Below are positions 1-8,371 of a stretch of DNA of 64,000 nucleotides, piece after piece (within the stretch, counting starts at the first letter, position 1; every line of letters begins with the position of its first letter). The notes beneath the pieces are model-generated. The model saw nothing but the letters and a program-made list of their open reading frames with translations. It did no database searches and had not been told where the DNA came from. This stretch comes from JASLBX01 sp035762665 (GTDB taxonomy: Bacteria; Actinomycetota; Actinomycetes; Jiangellales; Jiangellaceae): assembly GCA_035762665.1 (NCBI GenBank), contig DASTNZ010000155.1, forward strand, positions 1-64,000, in the 5' to 3' direction. The translations under genes were made by a program, and so were the position numbers.

Positions 1-60
1 GAGTACGCGCTCGAGCTGAACCGGCTGATCGAGCTGCAGATGGAAGGTGCGGTGGGCTGA
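1..60 (+). CDS. sufB: SufB, Fe-S cluster assembly scaffold (3' end only)
   Basis: The first 19 codons plus TGA read in frame as EYALELNRLIELQMEGAVG, which matches the conserved C-terminus of SufB, the scaffold subunit of the SufBCD complex. The rest of the gene lies before the window. sufD follows at once, so this is the expected sufB-sufD-sufC-sufS-sufU-sufT order of Actinobacteria. Confidence 0.9.
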   Translation, partial: EYALELNRLIELQMEGAVG

Positions 61-67
61 CCCAGCG

Positions 68-1345
68 ATGACGGCGCTCACCGGAAACACCACAGAAGAG
101 GGATTGATGAGGGCACAGCACGGCCTTGCCGAGCACTCGCATGGCGCCGGGACCGAGAAGCGCGGCCACGGCGGCAGCTCGCTGCACAAGTTCGCATCGT
201 TCGACGTCGACGCGCACCCGGTCCCGCACGGTCGGGAAGAGGAGTGGCGGTTCACGCCGATGGCCCGGCTGCGCGGTCTGCACGACGACGCGAGCCTGGA
301 CGGTCACGACTACGAGGTCACCGTCGACGCCGACCCGGTGGTCCGGGTCGAGACGCTTGATGCAGACGACCCGCGGGGCGAGGCGGTCCGGGGGTCGTCG
401 GGATACGTGCCGATCGACCGGCCGAGCGCGAGGGCCTGGGCCGTTGCGGATAAGGTGCTGGCGCTTACCGTGCCGGCGGAGGCGGTCGCAGAGCGTCCGA
501 CGTACATCCGGCTGCGCGGCCTCTCCGCGGAGAAGGCGGCGGTCGGCCATGTGGTCGTGACCGCCGAGGCCTACAGCAATGCGGTCGTCGTCATCGAGTA
601 CGAGGGGTCGGCGACATTCAGCGACAACGTCGAGATCGTCACCGGCGAAGGCGCCCAGCTGGTGCTGGTGAGCCTGCAGGACTGGGCCGACGACGCGACC
701 CACCTCTCACACCACCACGTGCGGGTCGGCCGGGACGCCACCGTCAAGCACGTGGTCGTCACTTTCGGTGGCGATCTAGTACGCACCTACACCTCGCTCG
801 ACTACGCGGGAACCGGCGGCGAGGCCGACCTACTCGGGTTGTACTTCGTCGACGCCGGTCAGCACATCGAGAACCGGTTGTTCGTCGACCACAACAACCC
901 GCAGGGCCGCAGCAACGTCGAGTACAAGGGTGCGCTGCAGGGAACGAAGGCGCACGCGGTGTGGATCGGCGACGTGCTCATCCAGCCCGAGGCGGTCGGT
1001 ATCCATACGTACGAGCTGAACCGGAACCTGGTACTCACCGAAGGCGCCCGGGCCGACTCCGTGCCCAATCTCGAGATCGAGACCGGCGAGATCGAGGGCG
1101 CCGGCCATGCCAGCGCCACTGGCCGGTTCGACGACGAACAGCTGTTCTACCTGCAGTCGCGGGGCATCCCGGCGGATGTGGCGCGGCGGCTGGTGGTCCG
1201 TGGCTTCTTCGCCGCGCTGATCGGCAAGATCGGCGTGCCGGAGCTGAACGACCGGCTGGGCGACGCGGTCGAGCGCGAGCTCCGGCGAGCCGAGGTCCAG
1301 ACAACCGAACCGACACTACGAAGACGAGGCAGCACCACAACATGA
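68..1345 (+). CDS. sufD: SufD, Fe-S cluster assembly protein
   Basis: SufD is the SufB paralogue that completes the SufBC2D scaffold, where Fe-S clusters are built in the cytoplasm. The protein has the diagnostic N-terminal stretch FASFDVDAHPVPHGREEEWRFTP and a long beta-helix core with HTYELNRNLVLTEGA near the C-terminal third. Length is about 425 aa, normal for the family. Two starts are possible. ATG 68 follows sufB by 7 nt but lacks a clear ribosome site. ATG 107 is preceded by a purine-rich AGAAGAGGG at 94-102 and would remove 13 residues. The earlier ATG is given and the choice is uncertain. The stop overlaps the sufC start (ATGA), indicating translational coupling. Confidence 0.92.
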   Translation: MTALTGNTTEEGLMRAQHGLAEHSHGAGTEKRGHGGSSLHKFASFDVDAHPVPHGREEEWRFTPMARLRGLHDDASLDGHDYEVTVDADPVVRVETLDADDPRGEAVRGSSGYVPIDRPSARAWAVADKVLALTVPAEAVAERPTYIRLRGLSAEKAAVGHVVVTAEAYSNAVVVIEYEGSATFSDNVEIVTGEGAQLVLVSLQDWADDATHLSHHHVRVGRDATVKHVVVTFGGDLVRTYTSLDYAGTGGEADLLGLYFVDAGQHIENRLFVDHNNPQGRSNVEYKGALQGTKAHAVWIGDVLIQPEAVGIHTYELNRNLVLTEGARADSVPNLEIETGEIEGAGHASATGRFDDEQLFYLQSRGIPADVARRLVVRGFFAALIGKIGVPELNDRLGDAVERELRRAEVQTTEPTLRRRGSTTT

Positions 1346-2100
1346 CCACTCTTGATATCCGCGACCTGCACGTGTCGGTCGAGACCGAGACCGGCCCGGT
1401 CGAGATCCTGCGCGGCGTCAACCTGACCGTCAGGTCGGGCGAGATCCACGCCATCATGGGGCCGAACGGCTCGGGCAAGTCGACTCTTGCCTACTCGATC
1501 GCCGGCCACCCCAAGTACACCGTCACCGGCGGCTCGGTCGCGCTCGATGGCGAGGACGTTCTCGCCATGACTGTCGACGAGCGGGCCCGCGCCGGATTGT
1601 TCCTGGCCATGCAATACCCGGTCGAGGTGCCGGGTGTCTCGGTGTCGAACTTCCTGCGCAGCGCGAAGACGGCCATCGACGGAGAGGCACCGAAGCTGCG
1701 GACGTGGGTCAAGGACGTCAAGGCCGCCATGTCTCACCTGGCCATGGATGAGGCGTTCGCCGAGCGAGACCTGAACACCGGGTTCTCCGGCGGTGAGAAG
1801 AAGCGCCACGAGATCCTGCAGCTGGAGCTGCTCGACCCGAAGTTCGCCATTCTGGACGAGACCGACTCCGGCCTGGACATCGACGCCCTGCGGGTCGTCT
1901 CCGAGGGGGTCAACCGGTTCGCTGCTCGGGGCGACAAGGGTGTGCTGCTGATCACGCACTACACCCGCATCCTCCGGTACATCAAGCCGCACTACGTGCA
2001 CGTCTTCGTCGGCGGGCGCATCGCCGAGGAAGGCGGCCCGGAGCTCGCCGAGAAGCTCGAGGCCGAGGGTTACGTCAGCTACACGGGCGCGCGGGCCTGA
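1342..2100 (+). CDS. sufC: SufC, ATPase of the SUF Fe-S assembly complex
   Basis: SufC is the ABC-type ATPase that drives conformational change in SufBCD. The 252-aa protein has Walker A GPNGSGKST (residues 40-48), the SufC-type signature SGGEKKR (149-155), Walker B FAILDETDSGLD (168-179) and the switch histidine in ITHYTR (His206). It has no membrane segments, as expected for a soluble ABC ATPase. It overlaps sufD by 4 nt. A 57-nt gap to sufS contains a copy of a dispersed repeat. Confidence 0.97.
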   Translation: MTTLDIRDLHVSVETETGPVEILRGVNLTVRSGEIHAIMGPNGSGKSTLAYSIAGHPKYTVTGGSVALDGEDVLAMTVDERARAGLFLAMQYPVEVPGVSVSNFLRSAKTAIDGEAPKLRTWVKDVKAAMSHLAMDEAFAERDLNTGFSGGEKKRHEILQLELLDPKFAILDETDSGLDIDALRVVSEGVNRFAARGDKGVLLITHYTRILRYIKPHYVHVFVGGRIAEEGGPELAEKLEAEGYVSYTGARA

Positions 2101-2110
2101 ACCCACCCCG

Positions 2111-2142
2111 CGCCGATCATGCAAAACCCGGGCGACACGCCG
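2111..2142 (+). repeat. Solo half-copy of a dispersed palindromic element
   Basis: This 32-nt stretch begins CGCCGATCATGCAA and ends GGGCGACACGCCG. It matches, with five differences, one arm of the inverted repeat at 17912-18007. It fills the sufC-sufS gap and ends on the first base of the sufS ribosome site (GAGGAGG, 2142-2148). It cannot form the long hairpin on its own. Confidence 0.7.
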
Positions 2143-2156
2143 AGGAGGTGAACGCA

Positions 2157-3425
2157 GTGCCAGGCCAGAACGGTCCAGCACTTGACGTTGAGCTGGTCCG
2201 CAAGGATTTCCCGATCCTGGAGCGCCGGCTGGCCGGTGACGCGCCGCTGGTCTACCTCGACTCGGCGAACACGTCCCAGAAGCCGCGGGCCGTCCTCGAC
2301 GCGCTCACCGACCACTACGAGAAGCACAACGCAAACGTCGCCCGCGCTGTGCACCAACTGGGCGAGGAGGCCACGGCGGCGTACGAGGGCGCCCGCGAAA
2401 AGGTGGCCGCGTTCATCGGTGCACCGTCCCGCGACGAGGTGATCTTCACCAAGAACGCGTCGGAATCGCTGAACCTGGTGGCGAACACGCTGGCTAGCGG
2501 GTTGGCGGAGGATTCGCGCTACCGGCTGGGTCCCGGTGACGAGATAGTCATCACCGAGATGGAGCATCACTCGAATATCGTGCCGTGGCAGCTGGTCTCC
2601 CAGCGCACGGGTGCGCGGCTGCGGTGGTTCGGAATCACGGACGAGGGCCGGCTGGATCTGTCCAACCTCGAATCGCTGGTGACCGACCGTACGAAGATCG
2701 TCTCATTCGTCCACCAGTCGAACATCCTGGGCACCATCAATCCCGTGTCGACGATCGTGGCCAGAGCACACGAGGTGGGCGCGCTCGTGCTGCTGGATGC
2801 ATCGCAGTCGGTCCCGCACATGCCCGTCGACGTTTCCGCTCTGGGTGCGGACCTGGTCGCGTTCACCGGCCACAAGATGTGCGGCCCAACCGGTATCGGC
2901 GTGTTGTGGGGACGACGGGACGTGCTTGACGCTCTGCCACCGTTCCTCGGCGGCGGCGAGATGATCGAGACCGTCGACATGGCATGGTCCACCTATGCAC
3001 CGGTGCCCCACAAGTTCGAAGCAGGGACCCCACCGATCGCTCAAGTGGTCAGTCTCGGTGCGGCGGTGGACTATCTGAGTGGGCTCGGGATGTCCGCGGT
3101 CGCCGCGCACGAGAAGGCGCTGACCAGGTACGCGCTGGACCGGCTTCAGGGCATCGAGGGCGTGCGGATCATCGGGCCGGCGGAGCCGGTTGACCGTGGC
3201 GGCGCGGTGTCATTCACCCTCGACGGGATTCATCCGCACGATGTGGGGCAAGTCCTCGACGAGCAGGGGGTCGCGGTCCGGGTCGGCCACCACTGCGCGC
3301 GCCCGGTCTGCGTCCGGTACGGAATTCCGGCGACCACGCGAGCGTCGTTCTATGTGTACACGACCATGAGCGAGATTGACGCCCTGGCCGATGGCCTGGA
3401 GCGGGTGAAGAGGATGTTCCGGTGA
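2157..3425 (+). CDS. sufS: SufS, group II cysteine desulfurase
   Basis: SufS is the PLP-dependent desulfurase that takes sulfur from L-cysteine and passes it to SufU. The 422-aa protein has the PLP lysine in FTGHKMCGPTG (Lys240), the substrate motif HHSNIVPW and the active-site cysteine in RVGHHCARPVC (Cys380, in the short loop typical of group II). Two GTG starts compete, at 2148 and 2157. GTG 2157 is chosen because GAGGAGG at 2142-2148 sits 8 nt upstream, whereas 2148 overlaps that ribosome site. The stop overlaps the GTG of sufU. Confidence 0.96.
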   Translation: MPGQNGPALDVELVRKDFPILERRLAGDAPLVYLDSANTSQKPRAVLDALTDHYEKHNANVARAVHQLGEEATAAYEGAREKVAAFIGAPSRDEVIFTKNASESLNLVANTLASGLAEDSRYRLGPGDEIVITEMEHHSNIVPWQLVSQRTGARLRWFGITDEGRLDLSNLESLVTDRTKIVSFVHQSNILGTINPVSTIVARAHEVGALVLLDASQSVPHMPVDVSALGADLVAFTGHKMCGPTGIGVLWGRRDVLDALPPFLGGGEMIETVDMAWSTYAPVPHKFEAGTPPIAQVVSLGAAVDYLSGLGMSAVAAHEKALTRYALDRLQGIEGVRIIGPAEPVDRGGAVSFTLDGIHPHDVGQVLDEQGVAVRVGHHCARPVCVRYGIPATTRASFYVYTTMSEIDALADGLERVKRMFR

Positions 3426-3877
3426 CTACCGAGTCGCTGTACCAGGAGATCATCCTGGACCACTACAAGAATCCGGTGGGCCGAGGGCTTCGGGAGCCGT
3501 TCGACGCCGAGTCGCACCACGTCAACCCCACATGTGGTGACGAGATCACTGTGCGGGTGAAGCTGGTGGACGGCAAGGTGGCCGACCTGTCGTACGACGG
3601 TCAAGGGTGCTCGATCAGCCAGGCGTCGGCGAGCGTCCTGCACGAAGTAGCGTCCGGACACCCGGTTGCAGAGGCACTCAAGGCGCACGAGGCGTTCGTC
3701 GAGCTGATGCAGGGGCGTGGCGAGGTAGAACCGGACGAAGACCTCGTGGGTGACGGCATCGCCTTCGCCGGAGTTGCGAAGTACCCGGCCAGGATCAAAT
3801 GTGCGCTGCTGTCCTGGATGGCGTTCAAGGATGCGACCGCCCGCGCGTTAGCCCAGGCAGGAGAGGAGAGGCCATGA
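3422..3877 (+). CDS. sufU: SufU, Zn-dependent sulfur acceptor
   Basis: SufU accepts persulfide sulfur from SufS in Gram-positive SUF systems and is not a scaffold like IscU. The 151-aa protein keeps the zinc and sulfur ligands Cys38 and Asp40 (NPTCGD), Cys63 (GQGCSIS) and Cys127 (RIKCALLSW). It also has the insertion between the second and third cysteine that separates SufU from IscU. Start GTG 3422 overlaps the sufS stop (GTGA). Confidence 0.96.
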   Translation: MTTESLYQEIILDHYKNPVGRGLREPFDAESHHVNPTCGDEITVRVKLVDGKVADLSYDGQGCSISQASASVLHEVASGHPVAEALKAHEAFVELMQGRGEVEPDEDLVGDGIAFAGVAKYPARIKCALLSWMAFKDATARALAQAGEERP

Positions 3878-4194
3878 CGAGCGGAACGACTTCCGTCGAC
3901 GACGTGACCGAGGCGATGCGAGACGTCGTCGACCCCGAACTCGGTATCAACGTGGTCGATCTCGGCCTCGTCTACAGCATTCACATCGACGAGGCCAACG
4001 TCGCGACCATCGATATGACGCTGACGAGTGCGGCCTGCCCGCTGACAGACGTCATCGAGGACCAGACTCAGGCGGCACTCGACGGTCTGGTTTCAGACTT
4101 CAAGATCAACTGGGTATGGATGCCGCCGTGGGGGCCAGACAAGATCACCGACGACGGCCGCGAGCAGCTACGTGCGCTGGGCTTTAATGTCTGA
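3874..4194 (+). CDS. sufT: SufT-type Fe-S assembly factor (MIP18/PaaD-like, DUF59)
   Basis: This 106-aa protein belongs to the MIP18/DUF59 family that helps mature Fe-S proteins. Conserved features are DPELGINVVDLGLVY near residues 20-34, and MTLTSAACPLTD with the reactive cysteine. It overlaps sufU by 4 nt (ATGA) and ends the SUF operon proper. The HAD gene starts inside its last codons. The position makes SufT more likely than the phenylacetate-pathway PaaD. Confidence 0.93.
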   Translation: MTSGTTSVDDVTEAMRDVVDPELGINVVDLGLVYSIHIDEANVATIDMTLTSAACPLTDVIEDQTQAALDGLVSDFKINWVWMPPWGPDKITDDGREQLRALGFNV

Positions 4195-4846
4195 GCGGCT
4201 CGATTCAGCGGGAGCGCCGTCGACGGTCATATTCGACCTTGGCGGCGTTCTCATCGATTGGGATCCGCGCTACCTGTTCCGCACGCTGTTGCCGTCGGAG
4301 GATGCCGTCGAGCGGTTCCTCGCCGAGGTCTGCACGCCTGAGTGGAACGCCGCACAAGATGCGGGACGCCCGTGGCCGGTCGCCGTCGCTGAGTTGATTG
4401 AGGAGTTCCCCGACCAGGCCGAGTTGATCAGCGCGTACAACGAGCGCTGGTGGGAGACGATCGGCGGCGATATCCCAGAAACAGTCGAGTTGCTGCGCTC
4501 ACTCCGGGATGGCGGCGTGCGGCTGTACGCGCTGACCAACTGGTCCGCGGAGAAGTTCGACCTCACGTACCCGAGGTTCGAGTGGCTGTCGTGGTTCGGC
4601 GGCATCGTGGTGTCGGGCAAGGAGGGTGTCGTCAAACCCGATCAGCGGATCTTCCGGATCCTTCTGGAGCGCTACGACATCGATCCGGTGGACGCGGTGT
4701 ACATCGACGACGTCGAGCGTAACGTGGCCACGGCCGCCGAGCTCGGCCTACGGAGCCTGCGCTTCACCGGTCCGAAGAACCTTCGGGACGACCTCGCGGC
4801 GTTGGGCCTGCCCACCCGGCAGGCATCCACCGCGGGCCAGGCCTGA
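4187..4846 (+). CDS. HAD-superfamily hydrolase (YihX-like phosphatase)
   Basis: This is a 219-aa HAD subfamily IA protein, probably a phosphatase for a small sugar phosphate or nucleotide. Motif I is FDLGGVLIDWD with nucleophile Asp17. Motif II is YALTNWS, the motif III lysine is in GVVKPD, and motif IV is YIDDVERN. The helical cap follows motif I. ATG 4187 overlaps the sufT stop by 8 nt, so the gene is probably co-transcribed with suf. Nothing in the sequence ties it to Fe-S chemistry and the substrate is unknown. Confidence 0.88.
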   Translation: MSERLDSAGAPSTVIFDLGGVLIDWDPRYLFRTLLPSEDAVERFLAEVCTPEWNAAQDAGRPWPVAVAELIEEFPDQAELISAYNERWWETIGGDIPETVELLRSLRDGGVRLYALTNWSAEKFDLTYPRFEWLSWFGGIVVSGKEGVVKPDQRIFRILLERYDIDPVDAVYIDDVERNVATAAELGLRSLRFTGPKNLRDDLAALGLPTRQASTAGQA

Positions 4847-5124
4847 CGATGGTCCGGCTTCACGGCAGCGTCGTCTAGTCGGTGACCAGCATCCGGCGGC
4901 TATCGACCTGCCAGCAGATATGCAACCTCGTTGCGTCGCGCAGTCCCAGCTCTGCTGAGTGTGTCGCAGGTGTGCGTGCAGGTCGACAGCCTGCGGCCGC
5001 AAGCCTGGATATCGCCGGCATCATTGCCGCCCGCTACCGGCATGAGCGAAGCGGCTGTCGATCTGCCACCGTGGGAAACGGACGTCTGCGGAGTAGCCTT
5101 CCGTCAGCGGGGTAACCACTTGAG
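4847..5124. other. Intergenic region, no gene recognised
   Basis: No convincing ORF, terminator or known RNA was found. The only internal structure is an imperfect 17-nt direct repeat (CGGCTATCGACCTGCCA at 4897-4913 and CGGCTGTCGATCTGCCA at 5052-5068, 15 of 17 matching). It may hold the promoter for the downstream LLM gene. Confidence 0.4.
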
Positions 5125-6087
5125 GTGCCCATCATCGGATTCCATGCCAGCCATGAGCAGGTGCATCCAGCAGAGCTGCTCGAGGACGTCAAGCACGCAG
5201 AACAAGCCGGGTTCACCGCGGCGATGTGCTCGGATCATTTCGCGCCGTGGAGCGAGCGGCAGGGCCATTCGGGCTTCGCCTGGTCGTGGCTCGGGGCCGC
5301 GCTCGCCACGACGACACTTCCGTTCGGTGTCGTCACCGCACCTGGTCAGCGGTACCACCCAGCCATCACCGCTCAGGCGGCAGCGACCCTTGCAGCCATG
5401 TTCCCTGGCCGGTTCTGGATGGCGCTTGGTAGTGGTGAGGCGGTCAACGAGCACATCACTGGCGACGGGTGGCCGCGCAAGGAGTTGCGGGATGCCCGGC
5501 TTCGGGAATGCGCACAAATCATCCGAGATCTGTTGGCCGGCGACGAAGTCAGCAGCGACGGACTCGTCACTGTGGACCGGGCGCGGATATGGACACTTCC
5601 CGACGAGCCGCCGGCGCAGTTAGGCGCCGCGGTGAGCGTGGAGACGGCAGCGGCGGTCGCGGAGTGGGCGGACGGTTTGATCACTGTCGATCAGCCCACC
5701 GAGCAGCTGCGGCAGATGATCGAGGTGTACCACGAGGCGGGTGGGCGGGGACGGTGCTGCGTCCAGGTCCACCTGTCGTGGGACGAGGACGAGGCGCGAG
5801 CCGTCCAGATCGCGCACGATCAATGGCGCAGCAACGTCTTCCCGTCCGTGCTCGCCTGGAATCTGGAGACTCCGGCTCAATTCGACGCCGCCAGCCAGAA
5901 CGTCGCACCGGAGGACATGCGCCCGCATCTGCTGATGTCTAGCGACCCGGCGGTGTACATCAAGCGCATCTCCGAGCTGATCGATCTCGGCTTCGACGAG
6001 ATCTACCTGCACCACGTCGGCCAGCAGCAGCGCGCCTTCATCGACTTCTTCGGCGAGCATGTGTTGCCCGTCGTCACCGCATCCTGA
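5125..6087 (+). CDS. LLM-class flavin oxidoreductase (TIGR03885-like)
   Basis: This is a 320-aa bacterial luciferase-like TIM barrel that probably binds FMN. The opening IGFHASHEQVHP, followed by AAMCSDHFAPWSERQGHSGFAW, resembles the TIGR03885 subgroup, annotated as a probable non-F420 flavin oxidoreductase. LGSGEAVNEHITGDGWP is the usual flavin-phosphate region. Start GTG 5125 has only a weak, closely spaced TTGAGG. It is chosen because the N-terminus then matches the family. The amylase-like gene begins 10 nt after the stop, so the two form an operon. The substrate is unknown. Confidence 0.85.
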   Translation: MPIIGFHASHEQVHPAELLEDVKHAEQAGFTAAMCSDHFAPWSERQGHSGFAWSWLGAALATTTLPFGVVTAPGQRYHPAITAQAAATLAAMFPGRFWMALGSGEAVNEHITGDGWPRKELRDARLRECAQIIRDLLAGDEVSSDGLVTVDRARIWTLPDEPPAQLGAAVSVETAAAVAEWADGLITVDQPTEQLRQMIEVYHEAGGRGRCCVQVHLSWDEDEARAVQIAHDQWRSNVFPSVLAWNLETPAQFDAASQNVAPEDMRPHLLMSSDPAVYIKRISELIDLGFDEIYLHHVGQQQRAFIDFFGEHVLPVVTAS

Positions 6088-6097
6088 GGGGAACCAC

Positions 6098-7774
6098 GTG
6101 AGGATTACGGACACCAGCGACCTGTGGTGGAAGACGGCCGTCATCTACTGTCTGGACGTCGAGACGTTTATGGACTGGAACGGCGACGGCGTTGGCGACT
6201 TTGAAGGGCTGTCCCACCGCATCGACTACCTGGCCGACCTCGGCGTCACGTGCATCTGGCTGATGCCGTTCTACCCAACTCCGGACCGCGACGACGGTTA
6301 CGACATCGTCGATTTCTACTCGGTGGACGACCGGTTTGGCAGCCTGGGCGATTTCGTGGAGTTCGTACGGACGGCGAACGACCGCGGCATCCGGGTGATC
6401 GCCGATTTGGTCGTCAACCACACATCCGACAAGCATCCGTGGTTCCGTTCGGCCCGGTCGAGCAAGAACTCGCCGTTCCGCGACTTCTACGTGTGGCGCA
6501 GCGACGAGCCGCCAGACACGTCCACCGAAGTGGTCTTTCCAGGAGAGCAAGAGGGGATCTGGGAGTACGACGAGAAGACCGAAGAGTACTTCCTGCACCG
6601 GTTCTACAAGCACCAGCCGGACCTGAACGTGGCCAACCCGGCGGTGCGCGACGAGGTGGCGCGGATCATGGGCTTCTGGTTGGAGCTCGGGCTGGCCGGG
6701 TTCCGGGTGGATGCCGTGCCGTTCTTCCTCGAGACGCTCGGCGCGAGCGAGATGGAGGAGCAGGCCTTCGGCGACCCACACGAATACCAGCGAGCTTTGC
6801 GGTCGTTCCTGGGCCGGCGACGTGGCGAGGCGATCATGCTGGGCGAGGTGGCGCTGCCTTACGAGCAGCAGATGGCCTACTTCGGCGGCGCGGACGGCGA
6901 CGAGCTGACCATGCAGTTCGACTTCGTGGTCATGGAGCAGATCTACCTGTCCATGGCGCGCCAGGACGCCCAGCCCCTCGCTGACGCATTGCGGAAGCGG
7001 CCGGAGATCTCTCGCGAGTCGCAGTTCGCCACGTTCGTCCGCAACCACGACGAGCTGCACCTGGGGCTGCTCAGCGAGGACGAGCGCCAGGAGGTCTTCG
7101 CCGCGTTCGGGCCTGAGGAACGCATGCAGATATATGGACGCGGACTGATCCGCCGTCTCCCACCGATGCTGGACGGCGACCCCCGGCGGATCCGCATGGC
7201 CTACAGCCTGATGTTCGCCTTGCCTGGTACGCCCGTGCTGTTCTACGGCGAAGAGATCGGCATGGGCGAGAACCTCGATGTGGGTGGGCGGCAGTCGGTG
7301 CGCACACCGATGCAGTGGTCGTCCGGCCGCAACGCAGGGTTCTCGTCCGCGCCGGAAGGAAAGCTGGTCGTGCCCATCGTGGAGGGCGGCTTCGGGCCCG
7401 AGCACGTCAATGTCGAGGACCAACGCAACGATCCCGACTCGCTGCTGAACTTCGTCGCGACTCTCATCCGCCGGTTCCGAGAGAGCCCGGAGATCGGGTG
7501 GAGCGAGTATGAAGTGCTGGACCAGCCACACAGCAACGTGCTGGCGCACCGGTGCACGTGGCACGATGGCAGCGTCATCATGTTGCACAACTTCGCGGCT
7601 GAGCCGTGCACCGTCCCGCTGGAGCTCAAAGACCTCGACAGGTACGCCGTTCTCAACGACTTGCTTCAACAAGACAGCACTCCGCTGGAGGATGGCCGGG
7701 TCGAGCTCACCCTCGATGGGTACGGCTACCGCTGGTTGCGGGTCTCCCGTCCCGAGGATCTCCGCCTGGGGTGA
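6098..7774 (+). CDS. GH13 alpha-amylase family enzyme, trehalose-synthase-like
   Basis: This is a 558-aa glycoside hydrolase family 13 protein, predicted to cleave or transglycosylate alpha-glucosidic bonds in the cytoplasm (no signal peptide). All GH13 regions are present: DLVVNHTSDKHPWF (region I, near 103-116), GFRVDAVPF with nucleophile Asp205, LGEV with acid/base Glu250, and RNHDE with Asp318. The opening YCLDVETFMDWNGDGVGDF recalls trehalose synthases, but this exact group often has no assigned substrate. GTG 6098 is chosen because GAGGGGA lies just upstream and the family N-terminus starts there. It is coupled to the LLM gene. Confidence 0.88.
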   Translation: MRITDTSDLWWKTAVIYCLDVETFMDWNGDGVGDFEGLSHRIDYLADLGVTCIWLMPFYPTPDRDDGYDIVDFYSVDDRFGSLGDFVEFVRTANDRGIRVIADLVVNHTSDKHPWFRSARSSKNSPFRDFYVWRSDEPPDTSTEVVFPGEQEGIWEYDEKTEEYFLHRFYKHQPDLNVANPAVRDEVARIMGFWLELGLAGFRVDAVPFFLETLGASEMEEQAFGDPHEYQRALRSFLGRRRGEAIMLGEVALPYEQQMAYFGGADGDELTMQFDFVVMEQIYLSMARQDAQPLADALRKRPEISRESQFATFVRNHDELHLGLLSEDERQEVFAAFGPEERMQIYGRGLIRRLPPMLDGDPRRIRMAYSLMFALPGTPVLFYGEEIGMGENLDVGGRQSVRTPMQWSSGRNAGFSSAPEGKLVVPIVEGGFGPEHVNVEDQRNDPDSLLNFVATLIRRFRESPEIGWSEYEVLDQPHSNVLAHRCTWHDGSVIMLHNFAAEPCTVPLELKDLDRYAVLNDLLQQDSTPLEDGRVELTLDGYGYRWLRVSRPEDLRLG

Positions 7775-7785
7775 GGGCCAGTCCG

Positions 7786-7791
7786 TAGACT
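7786..7791 (+). promoter_or_regulatory. Candidate -10 box for the def operon
   Basis: TAGACT lies 40 nt before the def GTG and would give a short leader containing the def ribosome site GAGGAG (7815-7820). No good -35 box was recognised. Confidence 0.45.
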
Positions 7792-7825
7792 TGAGGCCGT
7801 ACCGACACCCTCCGAGGAGACATCA

Positions 7826-8371
7826 GTGGCGATACGGCCGATCCGACTGTTCGGCGACCCCATCTTGCGCACCAAAGCCGAGCAGGTCGTCGACTTCGAC
7901 AAGGAGCTTCGCCGGCTCGTGCGGGACCTCACCGACACGATGCTGGACGCCCCGGGTGCGGGGCTGGCCGCTCCTCAGATCGGTGTGCCGCTGCGCGTAT
8001 TCGCCTACAACGTCGACGACGTGGTGGGTCACCTGATCAATCCGGATCTGGAGCTGTCGAGCGAGGAACAGTCCGGCCCGGAAGGTTGCCTGTCGTTGCC
8101 CGGCCTCGAGTTCGATTGTGTGCGCGCCATGCGGATCGTCGCCAAGGGCTTCAACGCTTACGGGGACCCGGTGGTCATCGAAGGCAGCGAGCTGCTTGCG
8201 CGCGCGATCCAGCACGAGACCGACCACCTGGACGGAGTGCTTTTCATCGACCGCCTCGATCGTGAGTCGCGTAAGGCCGCGATGAAGGCGATCCGCGAGG
8301 CCGAGTGGGCGGGCGAGGCGCCGCCGACGGTCAAGGTCTCGCCGCACGCGACGTTCGGCCGGCCGCTGTGA
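7826..8371 (+). CDS. def: Peptide deformylase
   Basis: The enzyme removes the formyl group from nascent N-formyl-methionyl proteins using Fe2+ or Zn2+. The 181-aa protein has the three family motifs: GAGLAAPQIG (44-53), EGCLSLPG with metal ligand Cys88, and QHETDHLDG with His130, catalytic Glu131 and His134. The start is GTG 7826 with GAGGAG upstream. The stop overlaps the fmt start (GTGA), coupling formyl removal with Met-tRNA formylation. Confidence 0.97.
   Translation: MAIRPIRLFGDPILRTKAEQVVDFDKELRRLVRDLTDTMLDAPGAGLAAPQIGVPLRVFAYNVDDVVGHLINPDLELSSEEQSGPEGCLSLPGLEFDCVRAMRIVAKGFNAYGDPVVIEGSELLARAIQHETDHLDGVLFIDRLDRESRKAAMKAIREAEWAGEAPPTVKVSPHATFGRPL

Noticed and set aside
6074..7672. Long minus-strand frame (over 500 codons) opposite the GH13 gene
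   Set aside because: The plus strand carries all GH13 catalytic motifs. The minus frame is His/Val/Arg-rich with no motif.
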